Under the pieces are notes generated by a model that was not told where the DNA came from, made no database searches, and saw only the letters and a program-made list of their open reading frames with translations. From Pseudomonas putida (lineage in GTDB: Bacteria > Pseudomonadota > Gammaproteobacteria > Pseudomonadales > Pseudomonadaceae): a stretch of 64,000 nt of DNA. Shown one piece after another: positions 27,243 through 37,013 of the stretch; positions within the stretch are counted from its first letter, which is position 1; every line of letters starts with the position of its first letter. The translations under genes and the position numbers were made by a program. The stretch spans positions 2,232,001-2,296,000 of the forward strand of contig NZ_CP011789.1 of NCBI RefSeq assembly GCF_001636055.1. The letters are read 5' to 3'.

Positions 27243-30200
27243 TTAATAGTCTGCCGGGGTTTCCTGCAAGATCTGGCGAAACTCCGGCAAGGGCAGCGGT
27301 CGGCTGTGCAGGTAGCCCTGGTACAGGTAACAGCCCTGTCGCTCGAGAAATTCCAGTTGCTCCGTCAGTTCGACACCTTCTGCTATCACCGCCAGCTCCA
27401 GGCTTCGCGCCATGGCCACGATGGCTCGAACGATCTCGGCATCATTGGGGTCGTTGGGCGCGTCACGCACGAAGGTCTGGTCGATCTTCAGGGCATCCAC
27501 CGGCAGGCGCTTCAGGTAGGTCAGCGACGAATAGCCCGTGCCGAAATCATCCATGGCGAAGCTCACCCCGTAGCGTTTGAGCTCACGCATCTTGTTGATG
27601 GTGTCTTCCAGGTTCTGGATGACAATGCCCTCGGTGATCTCCAGTTTGAGCATGCGCCTGGGCAAGCGATAGTCGTCCAGGCTGCGCAGCACTCGTTCGA
27701 CGAAATCATTCTGGCGGAATTGCCGGGGGCTGATATTCACGCAGAGACTGAAATCGTCGGCACTGATCAGCCCGTCCTCGAGCATGCGCGCGCAGGCGTC
27801 GCAGGCTTCGTCAAGGATCCAGCTACCCACCTCGAGTATCAGGCCGCTTTCCTCGAGCACCTGGATGAACTGGGAGGGTGCTTGCTGGCCAAGTTGCGGA
27901 TGGTGCCAGCGCAAGAGCACTTCGGCACCGACGATGCGGTTGTCGCGGGCGTCCACCTGGGGCTGGAAGTGCAGGGCCAGTTCGCCGCGCGCCAGCGCCA
28001 GACGCAGGTCGTTTTCCATGCGCAGGCGCTCGCTGGCCGCCTTTTGCATGGTGGTGTGGAACAGCTGGGTGGTATTGCGTCCGGAATCCTTGGCGCGGTA
28101 AAGGGCGATGTCTGCTCGCTTGAGCAGATCGGCCGGGGTGATGCCATGGTCGGGAATCAGTGCCACGCCGATGCTCGGCGTCACCTGCAGGCGCTGGCCG
28201 TCCAGCGACATGGGTTCGGCCAGCAGTTCGCGCAGGGTGTCGGCCAACTCGCGAACCTTGCCCTCGACGTGCTCGCGACTCCCCTCCAGACCGCTGAGCA
28301 GGACTACGAACTCGTCGCCCCCCAGGCGTGCCACGGTGTCTTCCAGGCGCACGCTGGCTTCGAGGCGGGCAGTGATGATCTTCAATACCGTGTCGCCGAC
28401 GGGGTGGCCCAGAGAGTCGTTGATGTGCTTGAAGTGGTCCAGGTCGAGGAACAGCAGGGCGCCGCGCAGGTTGTGGCGCTTGAGCAGGGCGATCTGCTGG
28501 CTGAGCCGGTCCATCAGCAGGGCGCGGTTGGGCAGGTTGGTCAGCGGGTCATGGTAGGCCAGGTGGCGGATCTGCGCTTGTGCGTTCTTCAACTGGCTGA
28601 CGTCGCGGGCGGTCAACAGCAGGCAGTCGGTTTCATTGAGGCTGATCGGCTCGACGGACACCTCGACGGTCAGGATGTCTCCGCGTTTGTTGCGCCCGAG
28701 CATCTCCCGGTGGTGTACCCGGCCGCGCTCCTTGAGTTCGGCAAGCAAGGCTGCCCGTTGCTTGTCGTCGGCCCAGATGCCCAGTTCGAAAACGGTACGC
28801 CCCACCACCTCGATGCTGCTGTAGCCGGTCAGGCGGCAGAAGCCGTCGTTGACCTCGACATAGCGTCCACTGAGTCGTTCGGTGATGGTGATGGCGTCGG
28901 GGCTCGAGTGGAAGGCTTTGGCGAACTTCTCCTCGCTGGCCTTGAGTGCCGCCTCGGCGCGCTGTTGCTGGGTGATGTCACGCAGCGTGGTGACGCTGCA
29001 GGGCTGGCTGTCCACGGTGATCAGGCGGCTGGAAATCACGCAGGTCAGTGGTGAGCCATTGCGGTGGTTGACCACGACCGCGACATTGCTCAAGGCCTGA
29101 TCGCGGATTACCCGTTCGATGCGTTGTGCGCGCGCGGACGACTCGGCCCAGAGGCCGATCTGCTCGGCGGTGCGCCCGATGACCTGTTCGGCGTCCCACC
29201 CGAAGGTCTGGGTGAAGGCTGGATTGATCTCGATGAACTGGCCCGTATCCTGGTGAGTGACGCAGATCGGGTCGGGGCTGACCTGGAACAGGCTGGCGAA
29301 CTTCTCTTCCGAGGCGCTCAGGCGTTGCTCGCGCTCGACTTGGTCGGTGATGTCCAGCAAGGTGCCGGCCATGCGCAGTGGGTTGCCATGCTCGTCGCGA
29401 TAAAGCCGCGCACGGCTTTCGATATAGCGCGATGCGCCGTTCTCCAGCTGGACGCGATAGGTGATCTGGTAGTTGCCGGCCGGCCCTTCGCGCAGGCTGC
29501 GGTAGGCTTGACGCATGACGCTGCGTTCTTCCTCGGGCACGCCTTCGAAGAAGGCTTCGAAGGACTCATGGAAGGGCACCGGGTCAAGGCCGTGCAGTTG
29601 CGCGGCGCGCGCCGAGCCATAGAGCATGCCGCTGGGAATGTGCCAGTCCCAGGTGCCCAACTGCGCCGAGTCCAGGGCCAGGTCCAGGCGCTCCTGGCTG
29701 TCCTTGAGTGCCTGCTCGGCCCGCTTGCGTTCGGTGGTGTCGACAAAGGTGCTGATCAGGTAGGTGATGCCTTCGAGCTCGATACCCTGGGTGCAGAGGA
29801 TGCCATCGTGGATGTTGCCGCTGGTGGCACGGAACTGGACTTCCATGATCACCGGGCTGCCATTGTTGCGAGTGGCTTCCAGTACTTGCTGGCGCTGTTC
29901 GGGGTGGACCCAGAGGCCGAGTTCCACGCTGGTCTTGCCGACGACCTGGGCGCCGGGCCAGCCGAACATGTCCTCGAAGTGCTGGTTGACCTCGAAGATC
30001 ATGCCATCGTGGCGGCGGGTCAGGAGGATGGCATTGGGGCTGAGGTGGAAGAGGGTGGCAAAACGCTTTTCCGAGTTGATCAGTGCGGTTTCGCGATCGC
30101 GCTGACGGGTGATCTCGCGGATCACGCCGATCATCTGGGGGCGGCCATGGCGATCGTGGGTCAGGCTGCCATTGATTTCCAGCCAGTGCAGGCTGCCGTC

Positions 30201-30539
30201 CGGCCAGCGGATGCGATGGCGCATGGCCTGCTCCACGGGCTCGCCGTTGACCACGGCGTGGAACAGCTGGCGGGTGCGGGCGCGATCCTCCTCCGGCAGC
30301 AGGTCCAGGTAGTCGATATCCGCGGGCAACGGGCGCAGGGGATCGAAGCCGAACAGCGCCTGCGTGCCTCGTGACCAGCTCACCCGGCCGGTTTCGATAT
30401 CCCACAGCCAGGCGCCCAGGCGTGCGCCGTTGAGCGCGGCGAGCAATTGCGGAGCATTCTGCCAGGCCTGCTCGGACTCCTGGGGATCGACCGCAGGGAT
30501 GCGCGGCAGGCGCGGAAAGCGGTTTGCTGATTTGGGCAT
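27243..30539 (-). CDS. Multi-PAS GGDEF/EAL cyclic-di-GMP enzyme
   Basis: A 1098-residue cytoplasmic signalling protein. About five PAS domains lie between residues 45 and 670 (entry points LGAWLWDIETG, ATLFHLSPNAILL, LGTWDWHIPSG, ASLFQVSPDPICV and AKAFHSSPDAITI). The GGDEF domain (about 690-840) has an intact GGDEF at 740-744 and an RLED inhibitory-site motif five residues before it, so cyclase activity with feedback is expected. The EAL domain has E873-V-L-L-R in place of EALLR, with DDFGTGYSS, LKIDQTFV and EGVE intact. It is probably bifunctional. No membrane segment. Start at 30539 is the ATG that gives the family N-terminus. Confidence 0.92.
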   Translation of the reverse strand: MPKSANRFPRLPRIPAVDPQESEQAWQNAPQLLAALNGARLGAWLWDIETGRVSWSRGTQALFGFDPLRPLPADIDYLDLLPEEDRARTRQLFHAVVNGEPVEQAMRHRIRWPDGSLHWLEINGSLTHDRHGRPQMIGVIREITRQRDRETALINSEKRFATLFHLSPNAILLTRRHDGMIFEVNQHFEDMFGWPGAQVVGKTSVELGLWVHPEQRQQVLEATRNNGSPVIMEVQFRATSGNIHDGILCTQGIELEGITYLISTFVDTTERKRAEQALKDSQERLDLALDSAQLGTWDWHIPSGMLYGSARAAQLHGLDPVPFHESFEAFFEGVPEEERSVMRQAYRSLREGPAGNYQITYRVQLENGASRYIESRARLYRDEHGNPLRMAGTLLDITDQVEREQRLSASEEKFASLFQVSPDPICVTHQDTGQFIEINPAFTQTFGWDAEQVIGRTAEQIGLWAESSARAQRIERVIRDQALSNVAVVVNHRNGSPLTCVISSRLITVDSQPCSVTTLRDITQQQRAEAALKASEEKFAKAFHSSPDAITITERLSGRYVEVNDGFCRLTGYSSIEVVGRTVFELGIWADDKQRAALLAELKERGRVHHREMLGRNKRGDILTVEVSVEPISLNETDCLLLTARDVSQLKNAQAQIRHLAYHDPLTNLPNRALLMDRLSQQIALLKRHNLRGALLFLDLDHFKHINDSLGHPVGDTVLKIITARLEASVRLEDTVARLGGDEFVVLLSGLEGSREHVEGKVRELADTLRELLAEPMSLDGQRLQVTPSIGVALIPDHGITPADLLKRADIALYRAKDSGRNTTQLFHTTMQKAASERLRMENDLRLALARGELALHFQPQVDARDNRIVGAEVLLRWHHPQLGQQAPSQFIQVLEESGLILEVGSWILDEACDACARMLEDGLISADDFSLCVNISPRQFRQNDFVERVLRSLDDYRLPRRMLKLEITEGIVIQNLEDTINKMRELKRYGVSFAMDDFGTGYSSLTYLKRLPVDALKIDQTFVRDAPNDPNDAEIVRAIVAMARSLELAVIAEGVELTEQLEFLERQGCYLYQGYLHSRPLPLPEFRQILQETPADY

Positions 30540-30600
30540 CGGTACCAGACCTTTGGCGGATGAAGCGTCCTTGTAAGTGAAATGCCTGGCTGATGGACGG

Positions 30601-31479
30601 TCAGGCGGACCCCGAGTGGCTGTCGAGCAATGCCATGAACGCCTTTGCCGCATTCGACAGCGTTCGTTCCGTATGCAAAATGTAGCCTAGCTGGCGCGAC
30701 AGCTGTATGCCGGGCAAGGCGATGGGTGCAACCTGTTCATCGAGCATAGTACGTGGCAGCACGCTCCACGCGAGGCCGATTGAAACCATCATCTTGATGG
30801 TCTCCAGGTAGTTGGTACTCATGGCGATGTTCGGCGTCAGGCCCTGACTCTCGAACAAGCGCTGCACGATGTGGTGGGTAAAGGTGTTGCCGCCGGGGAA
30901 CACGGCGGGGTGGCGGGCGATATCGGCCAGGCTGACATCGCTATCAAGGGCCAGGGCGTGCTCCGGGGCCGCTACGAAATCCAGGGCGTCATCCCACACT
31001 GGAACGGCCCGGACCAGGTGATGGGGCTCGGGGGCCAGGGTGATCACTGCGATTTCCGCGCGGCCATGGAGAACTTCGTCGTAGGCCGTTTCTGAATCTA
31101 GAAACTGAATATCCAGTGCCACGGAAGGGTGCTGTCGGGTGAAAGCCCTTAGCAGCGGGGGCAGGCGGTGCAGGCCGATATGATGGCTGGTGGCCAGGGT
31201 CAGGCGCCCGGTAACTTCTCCTGTCAAATTGGTCAGGGCGCGGCGCGTATCATCCAGTACATTGAGGATCTGATAGGCGCGAGGCAGCAGGGCTCGGCCG
31301 GCTTCGGTCAAGGTGACCTCACGGCCCAGGCGATCGAACAGGCGTACATCCAGTTGCTGCTCCAGGCCGGCGATGCGTTTGCTGACGGCGGGTTGGGTCA
31401 GGTGCAGGCGTTCACCGGCGCCGGAAAAACTTCCGGTTTCGGCGATGGCGATAAAAGCGCTGAGGTTGGCGAGGTCCAT
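30601..31479 (-). CDS. LysR-family regulator divergent from leuC
   Basis: A 292-residue LysR regulator: N-terminal winged helix (MDLANLSAFIAIAETGSFSG, with LHLTQPAVSKRIAGLE) and a C-terminal substrate-binding domain. It is transcribed away from leuC across 131 bp, a conserved arrangement in Pseudomonas, which suggests control of leuCD by a leucine-pathway metabolite. That target is inferred from position only; the effector is unknown. Confidence 0.87.
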   Translation of the reverse strand: MDLANLSAFIAIAETGSFSGAGERLHLTQPAVSKRIAGLEQQLDVRLFDRLGREVTLTEAGRALLPRAYQILNVLDDTRRALTNLTGEVTGRLTLATSHHIGLHRLPPLLRAFTRQHPSVALDIQFLDSETAYDEVLHGRAEIAVITLAPEPHHLVRAVPVWDDALDFVAAPEHALALDSDVSLADIARHPAVFPGGNTFTHHIVQRLFESQGLTPNIAMSTNYLETIKMMVSIGLAWSVLPRTMLDEQVAPIALPGIQLSRQLGYILHTERTLSNAAKAFMALLDSHSGSA

Positions 31480-31494
31480 GCGCTCGAATTCCTA

Positions 31495-31521
31495 TTGGTT
31501 ATCCAAAGCATAAAAATTATG
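31495..31521. promoter_or_regulatory. Dyad elements in the LysR-leuC intergenic region
   Basis: Two short inverted repeats lie side by side: TTGG-TTAT-CCAA (31495-31506) and CATAA-AAA-TTATG (31509-31521). They are 16-42 bp from the LysR start and about 90-116 bp before leuC. LysR proteins bind T-N11-A dyads in such divergent regions, so these are candidate contact sites. Confidence 0.4.
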
Positions 31522-31610
31522 AATTTGAGTTATTCAATCTAACCCCATAGCATCGTCCGTACAAGCCAAGGGGTTATTGGCATAGAAAGACGCTGATGAG
31601 GAACAGTCTG

Positions 31611-33044
31611 ATGGCTGGCAAAACGCTCTACGACAAACTCTGGGATGCGCACGAAGTCAAACGGCGCGACGATGGCTCGTCCTTGATCTATATCGATCGT
31701 CACATCATCCATGAAGTGACTTCGCCGCAAGCTTTCGAAGGCCTGCGCCTGGCCAATCGCAAGCCCTGGCGCATCGACGCCAACATCGCCACGCCCGACC
31801 ACAACGTGCCGACCACGCCAGAGCGCAAGGGGGGTATCGAGGCCATCGTCGACCAGGTGTCGCGCCTGCAGGTGCAGACCCTGGACGAGAACTGTGACGA
31901 ATACGGCATCGTCGAATTCAAGATGAACGACGAGCGCCAGGGCATCGTCCACGTCATCAGCCCGGAGCAGGGCGCCACCTTGCCGGGCATGACCGTGGTC
32001 TGCGGTGACTCGCACACCTCGACCCACGGCGCCTTCGGGGCCTTGGCCCATGGCATCGGCACCTCCGAGGTCGAGCACGTGCTCGCCACCCAGTGCCTGG
32101 TCGCCAAGAAGATGAAGAACATGCTGGTCCGCGTCGAAGGCCAGTTGCCTGTCGGCGTCACCGCGAAGGATATCGTGCTTGCCGTGATCGGCAAGATCGG
32201 CACTGCCGGTGGCAACGGCCACGCCATGGAGTTCGCCGGCAGCGCTATTCGCGAGCTGTCGATGGAAGGCCGCATGACCATCTGCAACATGTCCATCGAA
32301 GCCGGTGCCCGTGTCGGGCTGGTGGCTACCGATGCGACCACCGTTGCCTATGTCGAAGGCCGTCCGTATGCGCCGAAGGGCGAGGACTGGACGCGTGCCG
32401 TCGAAGCCTGGAAAGACCTGGTTTCCGACGACGATGCCGTGTTCGACACCGTGGTCGAACTCGACGCCGCACAGATCAAGCCGCAGGTCAGCTGGGGCAC
32501 TTCCCCGGAAATGGTGCTCGCCGTCGACCAGCGCGTGCCGGATCCGGCCGCCGAGGCCGATCTGATCAAGCGTGGTTCGATCGAGCGCGCACTCAAGTAC
32601 ATGGGGCTCACCGCCAATCAGGCGATCACTGATATCCAGCTGGACCGCGTGTTCATCGGCTCCTGCACCAACTCGCGGATCGAAGACCTGCGCGCTGCGG
32701 CGGACATCGCCAAGGGCCGCAAGGTTGCCGCTACCGTCAAGCAAGCCATCGTCGTGCCGGGTTCGGGCTTGGTCAAGGCCCAGGCCGAGCGTGAAGGCCT
32801 GGACAAGATCTTCCTCGCGGCGGGCTTCGAATGGCGTGAGCCAGGTTGCTCCATGTGCCTGGCGATGAACCCGGACCGCCTGGAAAGCGGCGAGCATTGC
32901 GCCTCGACGTCCAACCGCAACTTCGAAGGCCGTCAGGGCGCCGGTGGTCGTACCCACCTGGTCAGCCCGGCCATGGCCGCCGCCGCTGCGGTAACCGGCC
33001 ACTTCATCGATGTCCGCGAGTTGATCCAAGGGAGCGCAGCATGA
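31611..33044 (+). CDS. leuC: 3-isopropylmalate dehydratase large subunit
   Basis: A 477-residue aconitase-family protein, [16 protein letters not shown] onward. With LeuD it isomerises 2-isopropylmalate to 3-isopropylmalate. The 4Fe-4S cysteines are seen in GSCTNSR and [12 protein letters not shown] 31611 is chosen over 31596 because GAGGA is well spaced and the length equals other Pseudomonas LeuC. The stop overlaps the leuD start (ATGA), so the two subunits are translationally coupled. Confidence 0.97.
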   Translation: MAGKTLYDKLWDAHEVKRRDDGSSLIYIDRHIIHEVTSPQAFEGLRLANRKPWRIDANIATPDHNVPTTPERKGGIEAIVDQVSRLQVQTLDENCDEYGIVEFKMNDERQGIVHVISPEQGATLPGMTVVCGDSHTSTHGAFGALAHGIGTSEVEHVLATQCLVAKKMKNMLVRVEGQLPVGVTAKDIVLAVIGKIGTAGGNGHAMEFAGSAIRELSMEGRMTICNMSIEAGARVGLVATDATTVAYVEGRPYAPKGEDWTRAVEAWKDLVSDDDAVFDTVVELDAAQIKPQVSWGTSPEMVLAVDQRVPDPAAEADLIKRGSIERALKYMGLTANQAITDIQLDRVFIGSCTNSRIEDLRAAADIAKGRKVAATVKQAIVVPGSGLVKAQAEREGLDKIFLAAGFEWREPGCSMCLAMNPDRLESGEHCASTSNRNFEGRQGAGGRTHLVSPAMAAAAAVTGHFIDVRELIQGSAA

Positions 33045-33685
33045 AAGCCTTTACCCAGCACACCGGCCTCGTCGCGCCGTTGGATCGTGCCAACGTCGAC
33101 ACCGACCAGATCATCCCCAAGCAGTTTCTCAAGTCGATCAAGCGTACCGGCTTCGGCCCCAACCTGTTCGACGAGTGGCGCTACCTGGACGTGGGCCAGC
33201 CCTACCAGGACAACAGCAAGCGCCCGGTGAACCAGGAGTTCGTGCTCAACCACGAACGCTACCAGGGTGCCAGCGTGTTGCTGGCGCGGGAAAACTTCGG
33301 TTGTGGCTCCAGCCGCGAGCATGCCCCTTGGGCGTTGGACGAGTACGGTTTCCGCAGCATCATTGCGCCGAGCTTTGCCGACATCTTCTTCAATAACAGC
33401 TTCAAGAACGGCCTGCTGCCGATCATCCTCAGCGATGAGGAAGTGAATGAATTGTTCAAGCAGGTCGAAGCCAACCCGGGCTACCAGCTGACCATCGACT
33501 TGCAGGCGCAGGCTGTCACCCGTCCAGACGGCAAGGTGCTGCACTTCGAGATCGATGCGTTCCGCAAGCATTGCCTGCTCAACGGCCTGGACGACATCGG
33601 TCTGACCTTGCAGGACAGTGACGCGATCAAGGCCTTCGAAGGCAAGCACCGCGCCACGCAGCCCTGGCTGTTCCGGGATGCCTGA
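33041..33685 (+). CDS. leuD: 3-isopropylmalate dehydratase small subunit
   Basis: A 214-residue swivel-domain subunit, [20 protein letters not shown] onward, with the active-site loop [14 protein letters not shown]. It completes the LeuCD isomerase. It overlaps leuC by 4 bp and has a GGGAG ribosome site inside the end of leuC. A REP pair follows, before the methyltransferase gene. Confidence 0.97.
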   Translation: MKAFTQHTGLVAPLDRANVDTDQIIPKQFLKSIKRTGFGPNLFDEWRYLDVGQPYQDNSKRPVNQEFVLNHERYQGASVLLARENFGCGSSREHAPWALDEYGFRSIIAPSFADIFFNNSFKNGLLPIILSDEEVNELFKQVEANPGYQLTIDLQAQAVTRPDGKVLHFEIDAFRKHCLLNGLDDIGLTLQDSDAIKAFEGKHRATQPWLFRDA

Positions 33686-33703
33686 AGCAGGTAGGTGACA
33701 GTA

Positions 33704-33738
33704 CCGGCCTCTTCGCGGGCGAGCCCGCTCCTACAGAT
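33704..33738 (+). repeat. P. putida-type REP element, forward copy
   Basis: CCGGCCTCTTCGCGGGCGAG at 33704 followed by CCCGCTCCTACAG. This matches the known 35-bp P. putida REP sequence with one or two differences. It forms the left arm of an inverted REP pair in the leuD-methyltransferase gap. Confidence 0.85.
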
Positions 33739-33763
33739 ATCGCAAGGCCTGAGGCAACGCTGT

Positions 33764-33798
33764 ACCAGTGGGAGCGGGCTTGCCCGCGAAGAGGCCGG
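33764..33798 (-). repeat. P. putida-type REP element, inverted copy
   Basis: The reverse complement reads CCGGCCTCTTCGCGGGCAAG and then CCCGCTCCCACTG, the same element as the copy at 33704 in opposite orientation, 25 bp away. The pair can form a long hairpin that may protect the leuCD transcript or attract gyrase or transposases. Confidence 0.85.
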
Positions 33799-33828
33799 TA
33801 CAGGCAATAAAACCAAAAGGATTGAATC

Positions 33829-34593
33829 ATGACGGGTACCAGCCACACCGAAGTAGTCCAGCGCCAGTTCGGCGAGCAGGCCAGCGCCTACCTCAGCAGC
33901 ACCGTGCATGCCCAGGGCAGCGAGTTCGCCCTGCTGCAGGCCGAGCTGCAAGGGCAGGGCGCTGCTCGCGTGCTGGACCTGGGCTGTGGCGCCGGTCATG
34001 TCAGTTTTCACGTGGCGCCACTGGTGGCCCAAGTCGTGGCATACGATCTTTCCCAGTCGATGCTTGACGTGGTTGCCAAGGCCGCCAGCGAGCGTGGGCT
34101 GGCCAATATCGTCACCGAGCGCGGTGCCGCCGAGCGTCTGCCGTTCGCCGACGCGTCGTTCGAATTCGTCTTCAGCCGTTACTCGGCACACCACTGGAGC
34201 GACCTGGGCCTGGCACTGCGTGAAGTGCGTCGGGTGCTCAAGCCGGGTGGCGTGGCGGCGTTCGTCGATGTCATGTCGCCGGGCAGCCCGTTGCTCGACA
34301 CCTACTTGCAAAGTGTCGAAGTGCTGCGCGACACCAGCCATGTACGCGATTATTCTGCTGCCCAGTGGCAGCGTCAGGTCAGCGAGGCAGGGCTGTTCAC
34401 GCGCAGCCATAGCCGCCAGCGCCTGCGCCTGGAGTTCGCATCCTGGGTGGAGCGCATGCGTACTCCCGAACCGATGCGTATGGCCATTCGCCAGCTGCAG
34501 CAGGCGATGGGCGAGGAAGTGCGGCAGTATTACCAGATCGAGGCTGATGGCTCCTTCAGCACGGATGTCCTGGTGCTGTGGGCCGAGCGATAG
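33829..34593 (+). CDS. Class I SAM-dependent methyltransferase
   Basis: A 254-residue methyltransferase of the UbiE/BioC-like class. The SAM-binding motif is VLDLGCGAGHVSFHVA (near residue 48), the acidic loop is VVAYDLSQSML, and the post-motif segment RLPFADASFEFVFSRYSAHHW is intact. The substrate is unknown. The gene lies between leuD and leuB, an arrangement also found in other Pseudomonas genomes. It is probably not needed for leucine synthesis. Confidence 0.87.
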   Translation: MTGTSHTEVVQRQFGEQASAYLSSTVHAQGSEFALLQAELQGQGAARVLDLGCGAGHVSFHVAPLVAQVVAYDLSQSMLDVVAKAASERGLANIVTERGAAERLPFADASFEFVFSRYSAHHWSDLGLALREVRRVLKPGGVAAFVDVMSPGSPLLDTYLQSVEVLRDTSHVRDYSAAQWQRQVSEAGLFTRSHSRQRLRLEFASWVERMRTPEPMRMAIRQLQQAMGEEVRQYYQIEADGSFSTDVLVLWAER

Positions 34594-34645
34594 AGTTTCC
34601 GGCGTGGCTGACCGAGCCGCGCTGTTTGAATGAATAGAGGAAAGC

Positions 34646-35728
34646 ATGAGCAAGCAGATTCTGATTCTCCCAGGTGATGGCATCGGTCCGGAAATCATGG
34701 CCGAGGCGGTCAAGGTGCTGGAGCTGGCCAATGACAAGTTCGGCCTGGACTTCGCCCTGGAGCACGACGTGATTGGTGGTGCGGCCATCGACAAGCACGG
34801 CGTACCGCTGGCTGACGAAACCCTGGAGCGCGCGCGCAAGGCCGATGCCGTCCTGCTCGGCGCCGTCGGCGGGCCGAAGTGGGACAAGATCGAGCGTGAT
34901 ATCCGTCCTGAGCGCGGTCTGCTGAAGATTCGTGCGCAACTGGGCCTGTTTGCCAACCTGCGTCCGGCGATCCTCTATCCGCAACTGGCTGACGCTTCGT
35001 CGCTCAAGCCCGAGATCGTCTCCGGGCTGGACATCCTCATCGTCCGCGAGCTGACCGGCGGCATCTACTTTGGTGCTCCGCGTGGCCAGCGCGAGCTCGA
35101 AGGTGGCGAGCGCCAAGCCTATGACACGCTGCCCTACAGCGAGAGTGAAGTGCGCCGTATCGCCCGCGTGGGCTTCGACATGGCTCGCGTGCGCGGCAAG
35201 AAACTGTGCTCGGTGGACAAGGCCAACGTCCTGGCTTCCAGCCAGCTGTGGCGCGAAGTGGTCGAAGACGTCGCCAAGGACTACCCGGACGTCGAGCTGA
35301 GCCACATGTACGTCGACAACGCCGCGATGCAACTGGTGCGCGCACCCAAGCAGTTCGACGTGGTGGTGACCGACAACATGTTCGGTGACATTCTGTCGGA
35401 TGAGGCTTCCATGCTGACCGGTTCCATCGGCATGCTGCCTTCTGCTTCGCTGGATGCCGACAACAAGGGCATGTACGAGCCTTGCCACGGTTCGGCGCCC
35501 GACATCGCAGGCCAAGGTATCGCCAACCCGCTGGCGACCATCCTCTCCGTATCGATGATGCTGCGTTACAGCTTCAACCAGCAGGCCGCTGCCGAGGCGA
35601 TCGAGCAGGCTGTGAGCCTGGTGCTGGATCAGGGTCTGCGCACCGGTGACATTTGGTCGGCTGGTTGCACCAAGGTCGGTACGCAGGAAATGGGCGACGC
35701 AGTAGTCGCAGCGCTGCGGAATCTGTAA
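34646..35728 (+). CDS. leuB: 3-isopropylmalate dehydrogenase
   Basis: A 360-residue NAD-dependent decarboxylating dehydrogenase. The start [20 protein letters not shown], the substrate-binding RxxxR region ([13 protein letters not shown]), the metal ligands in [18 protein letters not shown] and the [17 protein letters not shown] loop are present. It converts 3-isopropylmalate to 2-oxoisocaproate. An AGAGGAAAG site precedes the ATG, and a terminator hairpin follows the gene. Confidence 0.97.
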   Translation: MSKQILILPGDGIGPEIMAEAVKVLELANDKFGLDFALEHDVIGGAAIDKHGVPLADETLERARKADAVLLGAVGGPKWDKIERDIRPERGLLKIRAQLGLFANLRPAILYPQLADASSLKPEIVSGLDILIVRELTGGIYFGAPRGQRELEGGERQAYDTLPYSESEVRRIARVGFDMARVRGKKLCSVDKANVLASSQLWREVVEDVAKDYPDVELSHMYVDNAAMQLVRAPKQFDVVVTDNMFGDILSDEASMLTGSIGMLPSASLDADNKGMYEPCHGSAPDIAGQGIANPLATILSVSMMLRYSFNQQAAAEAIEQAVSLVLDQGLRTGDIWSAGCTKVGTQEMGDAVVAALRNL

Positions 35729-35738
35729 TCTCTCTGGC

Positions 35739-35774
35739 CCGCCATCGTTTCCCTTCGATGGCGGCCCACTTTTT
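35739..35774 (+). terminator. Terminator after leuB
   Basis: CCGCCATCG (35739-35747) pairs perfectly with CGATGGCGG (35756-35764), followed after a few bases by TTTTT. It separates the leucine genes from asd. Confidence 0.65.
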
Positions 35775-35792
35775 AGCAAAGGTGTAGTTGCG

Positions 35793-36905
35793 ATGAAACG
35801 TGTAGGTCTGATCGGTTGGCGCGGTATGGTCGGTTCCGTGCTCATGCAGCGGATGCTGGAGGAGCAGGACTTCGACCTTATCGAGCCGGTGTTCTTCACC
35901 ACCTCCAACGTGGGTGGCCAAGGCCCGAACGTGGGCAAGGATATTGCTCCGCTCAAGGACGCTTATTCGATCGAAGAGCTCAAGACCCTCGACGTGATCC
36001 TGACCTGCCAGGGCGGCGACTACACCAACGAGGTCTTCCCCAAGCTGCGTGAAGCCGGCTGGCAGGGTTACTGGATCGACGCTGCCTCTTCCCTGCGTAT
36101 GCAGGATGATGCAGTCATCATCCTCGACCCGGTCAACCGCAAGGTCATCGACCAGCAGTTGGACGCCGGCACCAAGAACTACATCGGCGGCAACTGCACC
36201 GTCAGCCTTATGCTGATGGGCCTGGGTGGGCTGTTCGAAGCCGGCCTGGTCGAGTGGATGAGCGCGATGACTTACCAGGCGGCCTCCGGTGCCGGTGCGC
36301 AGAACATGCGCGAGCTGATCAAGCAGATGGGGGCAACCCATGCTGCGGTGGCCGACGATCTGGCCAACCCGGCCAGCGCGATCCTCGACATCGACCGCAA
36401 GGTTGCCGAAGCCATGCGCAGCGAAGCCTACCCGACTGAAAACTTCGGCGTGCCGCTGGCTGGCAGCCTGATCCCGTGGATCGACAAGGAACTGCCGAAC
36501 GGGCAGAGCCGCGAAGAGTGGAAGGCTCAGGCCGAGACCAACAAGATCCTCGGCCGCTTCAAGAGCCCGATCCCGGTCGATGGCATCTGCGTACGTATCG
36601 GCGCCATGCGCTGCCACAGCCAGGCGCTTACCATCAAGCTGAACAAGGATGTGCCGATCGCCGATATCGAAGGCATGATCAGCCAGCACAACCCATGGGT
36701 GAAGCTGGTGCCGAATCAGCGTGAGATCAGCATGCAGGAACTGAGTCCTACCAACGTGACCGGTACCCTGAACATTCCGGTCGGTCGTCTGCGCAAGCTG
36801 AACATGGGGTCCCAATACCTGGGCGCCTTCACGGTCGGCGACCAGTTGCTGTGGGGCGCTGCCGAGCCGCTGCGCCGCATGTTGCGGATTCTGCTGGAGC
36901 GTTGA
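35793..36905 (+). CDS. asd: Aspartate-semialdehyde dehydrogenase
   Basis: A 370-residue enzyme that reduces aspartyl phosphate to aspartate semialdehyde, a branch point to lysine, methionine, threonine and diaminopimelate. It starts [20 protein letters not shown]. The catalytic Cys135 is in [17 protein letters not shown]. It is of the E. coli/Pseudomonas long type. A strong terminator follows, then a paralogue lacking the Cys. Confidence 0.97.
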   Translation: MKRVGLIGWRGMVGSVLMQRMLEEQDFDLIEPVFFTTSNVGGQGPNVGKDIAPLKDAYSIEELKTLDVILTCQGGDYTNEVFPKLREAGWQGYWIDAASSLRMQDDAVIILDPVNRKVIDQQLDAGTKNYIGGNCTVSLMLMGLGGLFEAGLVEWMSAMTYQAASGAGAQNMRELIKQMGATHAAVADDLANPASAILDIDRKVAEAMRSEAYPTENFGVPLAGSLIPWIDKELPNGQSREEWKAQAETNKILGRFKSPIPVDGICVRIGAMRCHSQALTIKLNKDVPIADIEGMISQHNPWVKLVPNQREISMQELSPTNVTGTLNIPVGRLRKLNMGSQYLGAFTVGDQLLWGAAEPLRRMLRILLER

Positions 36906-36922
36906 TCGCCTCAAGTTGATCG

Positions 36923-36954
36923 AAAACCCGCGCTGGAGACAGCGCGGGTTTTTT
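36923..36954 (+). terminator. Terminator after asd
   Basis: AAAACCCGCGCT (36923-36934), loop GGAGAC, and AGCGCGGGTTTTTT (36941-36954): a GC-rich stem ending in six T residues, 18 bp after the asd stop. Confidence 0.9.
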
Positions 36955-37013
36955 GTTTGTGCGGCAATCAAGTAAAGTGCCGCTCCCGCCGTACCCGCAG
37001 AAGGAGCCAAACC

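Noticed and set aside
27207..29054. A 615-codon plus-strand frame opposite the GGDEF/EAL gene
   Set aside because: It lies wholly within a well-supported gene on the other strand, has no ribosome site or recognisable motif, and its composition is that of antisense GC-rich coding sequence.
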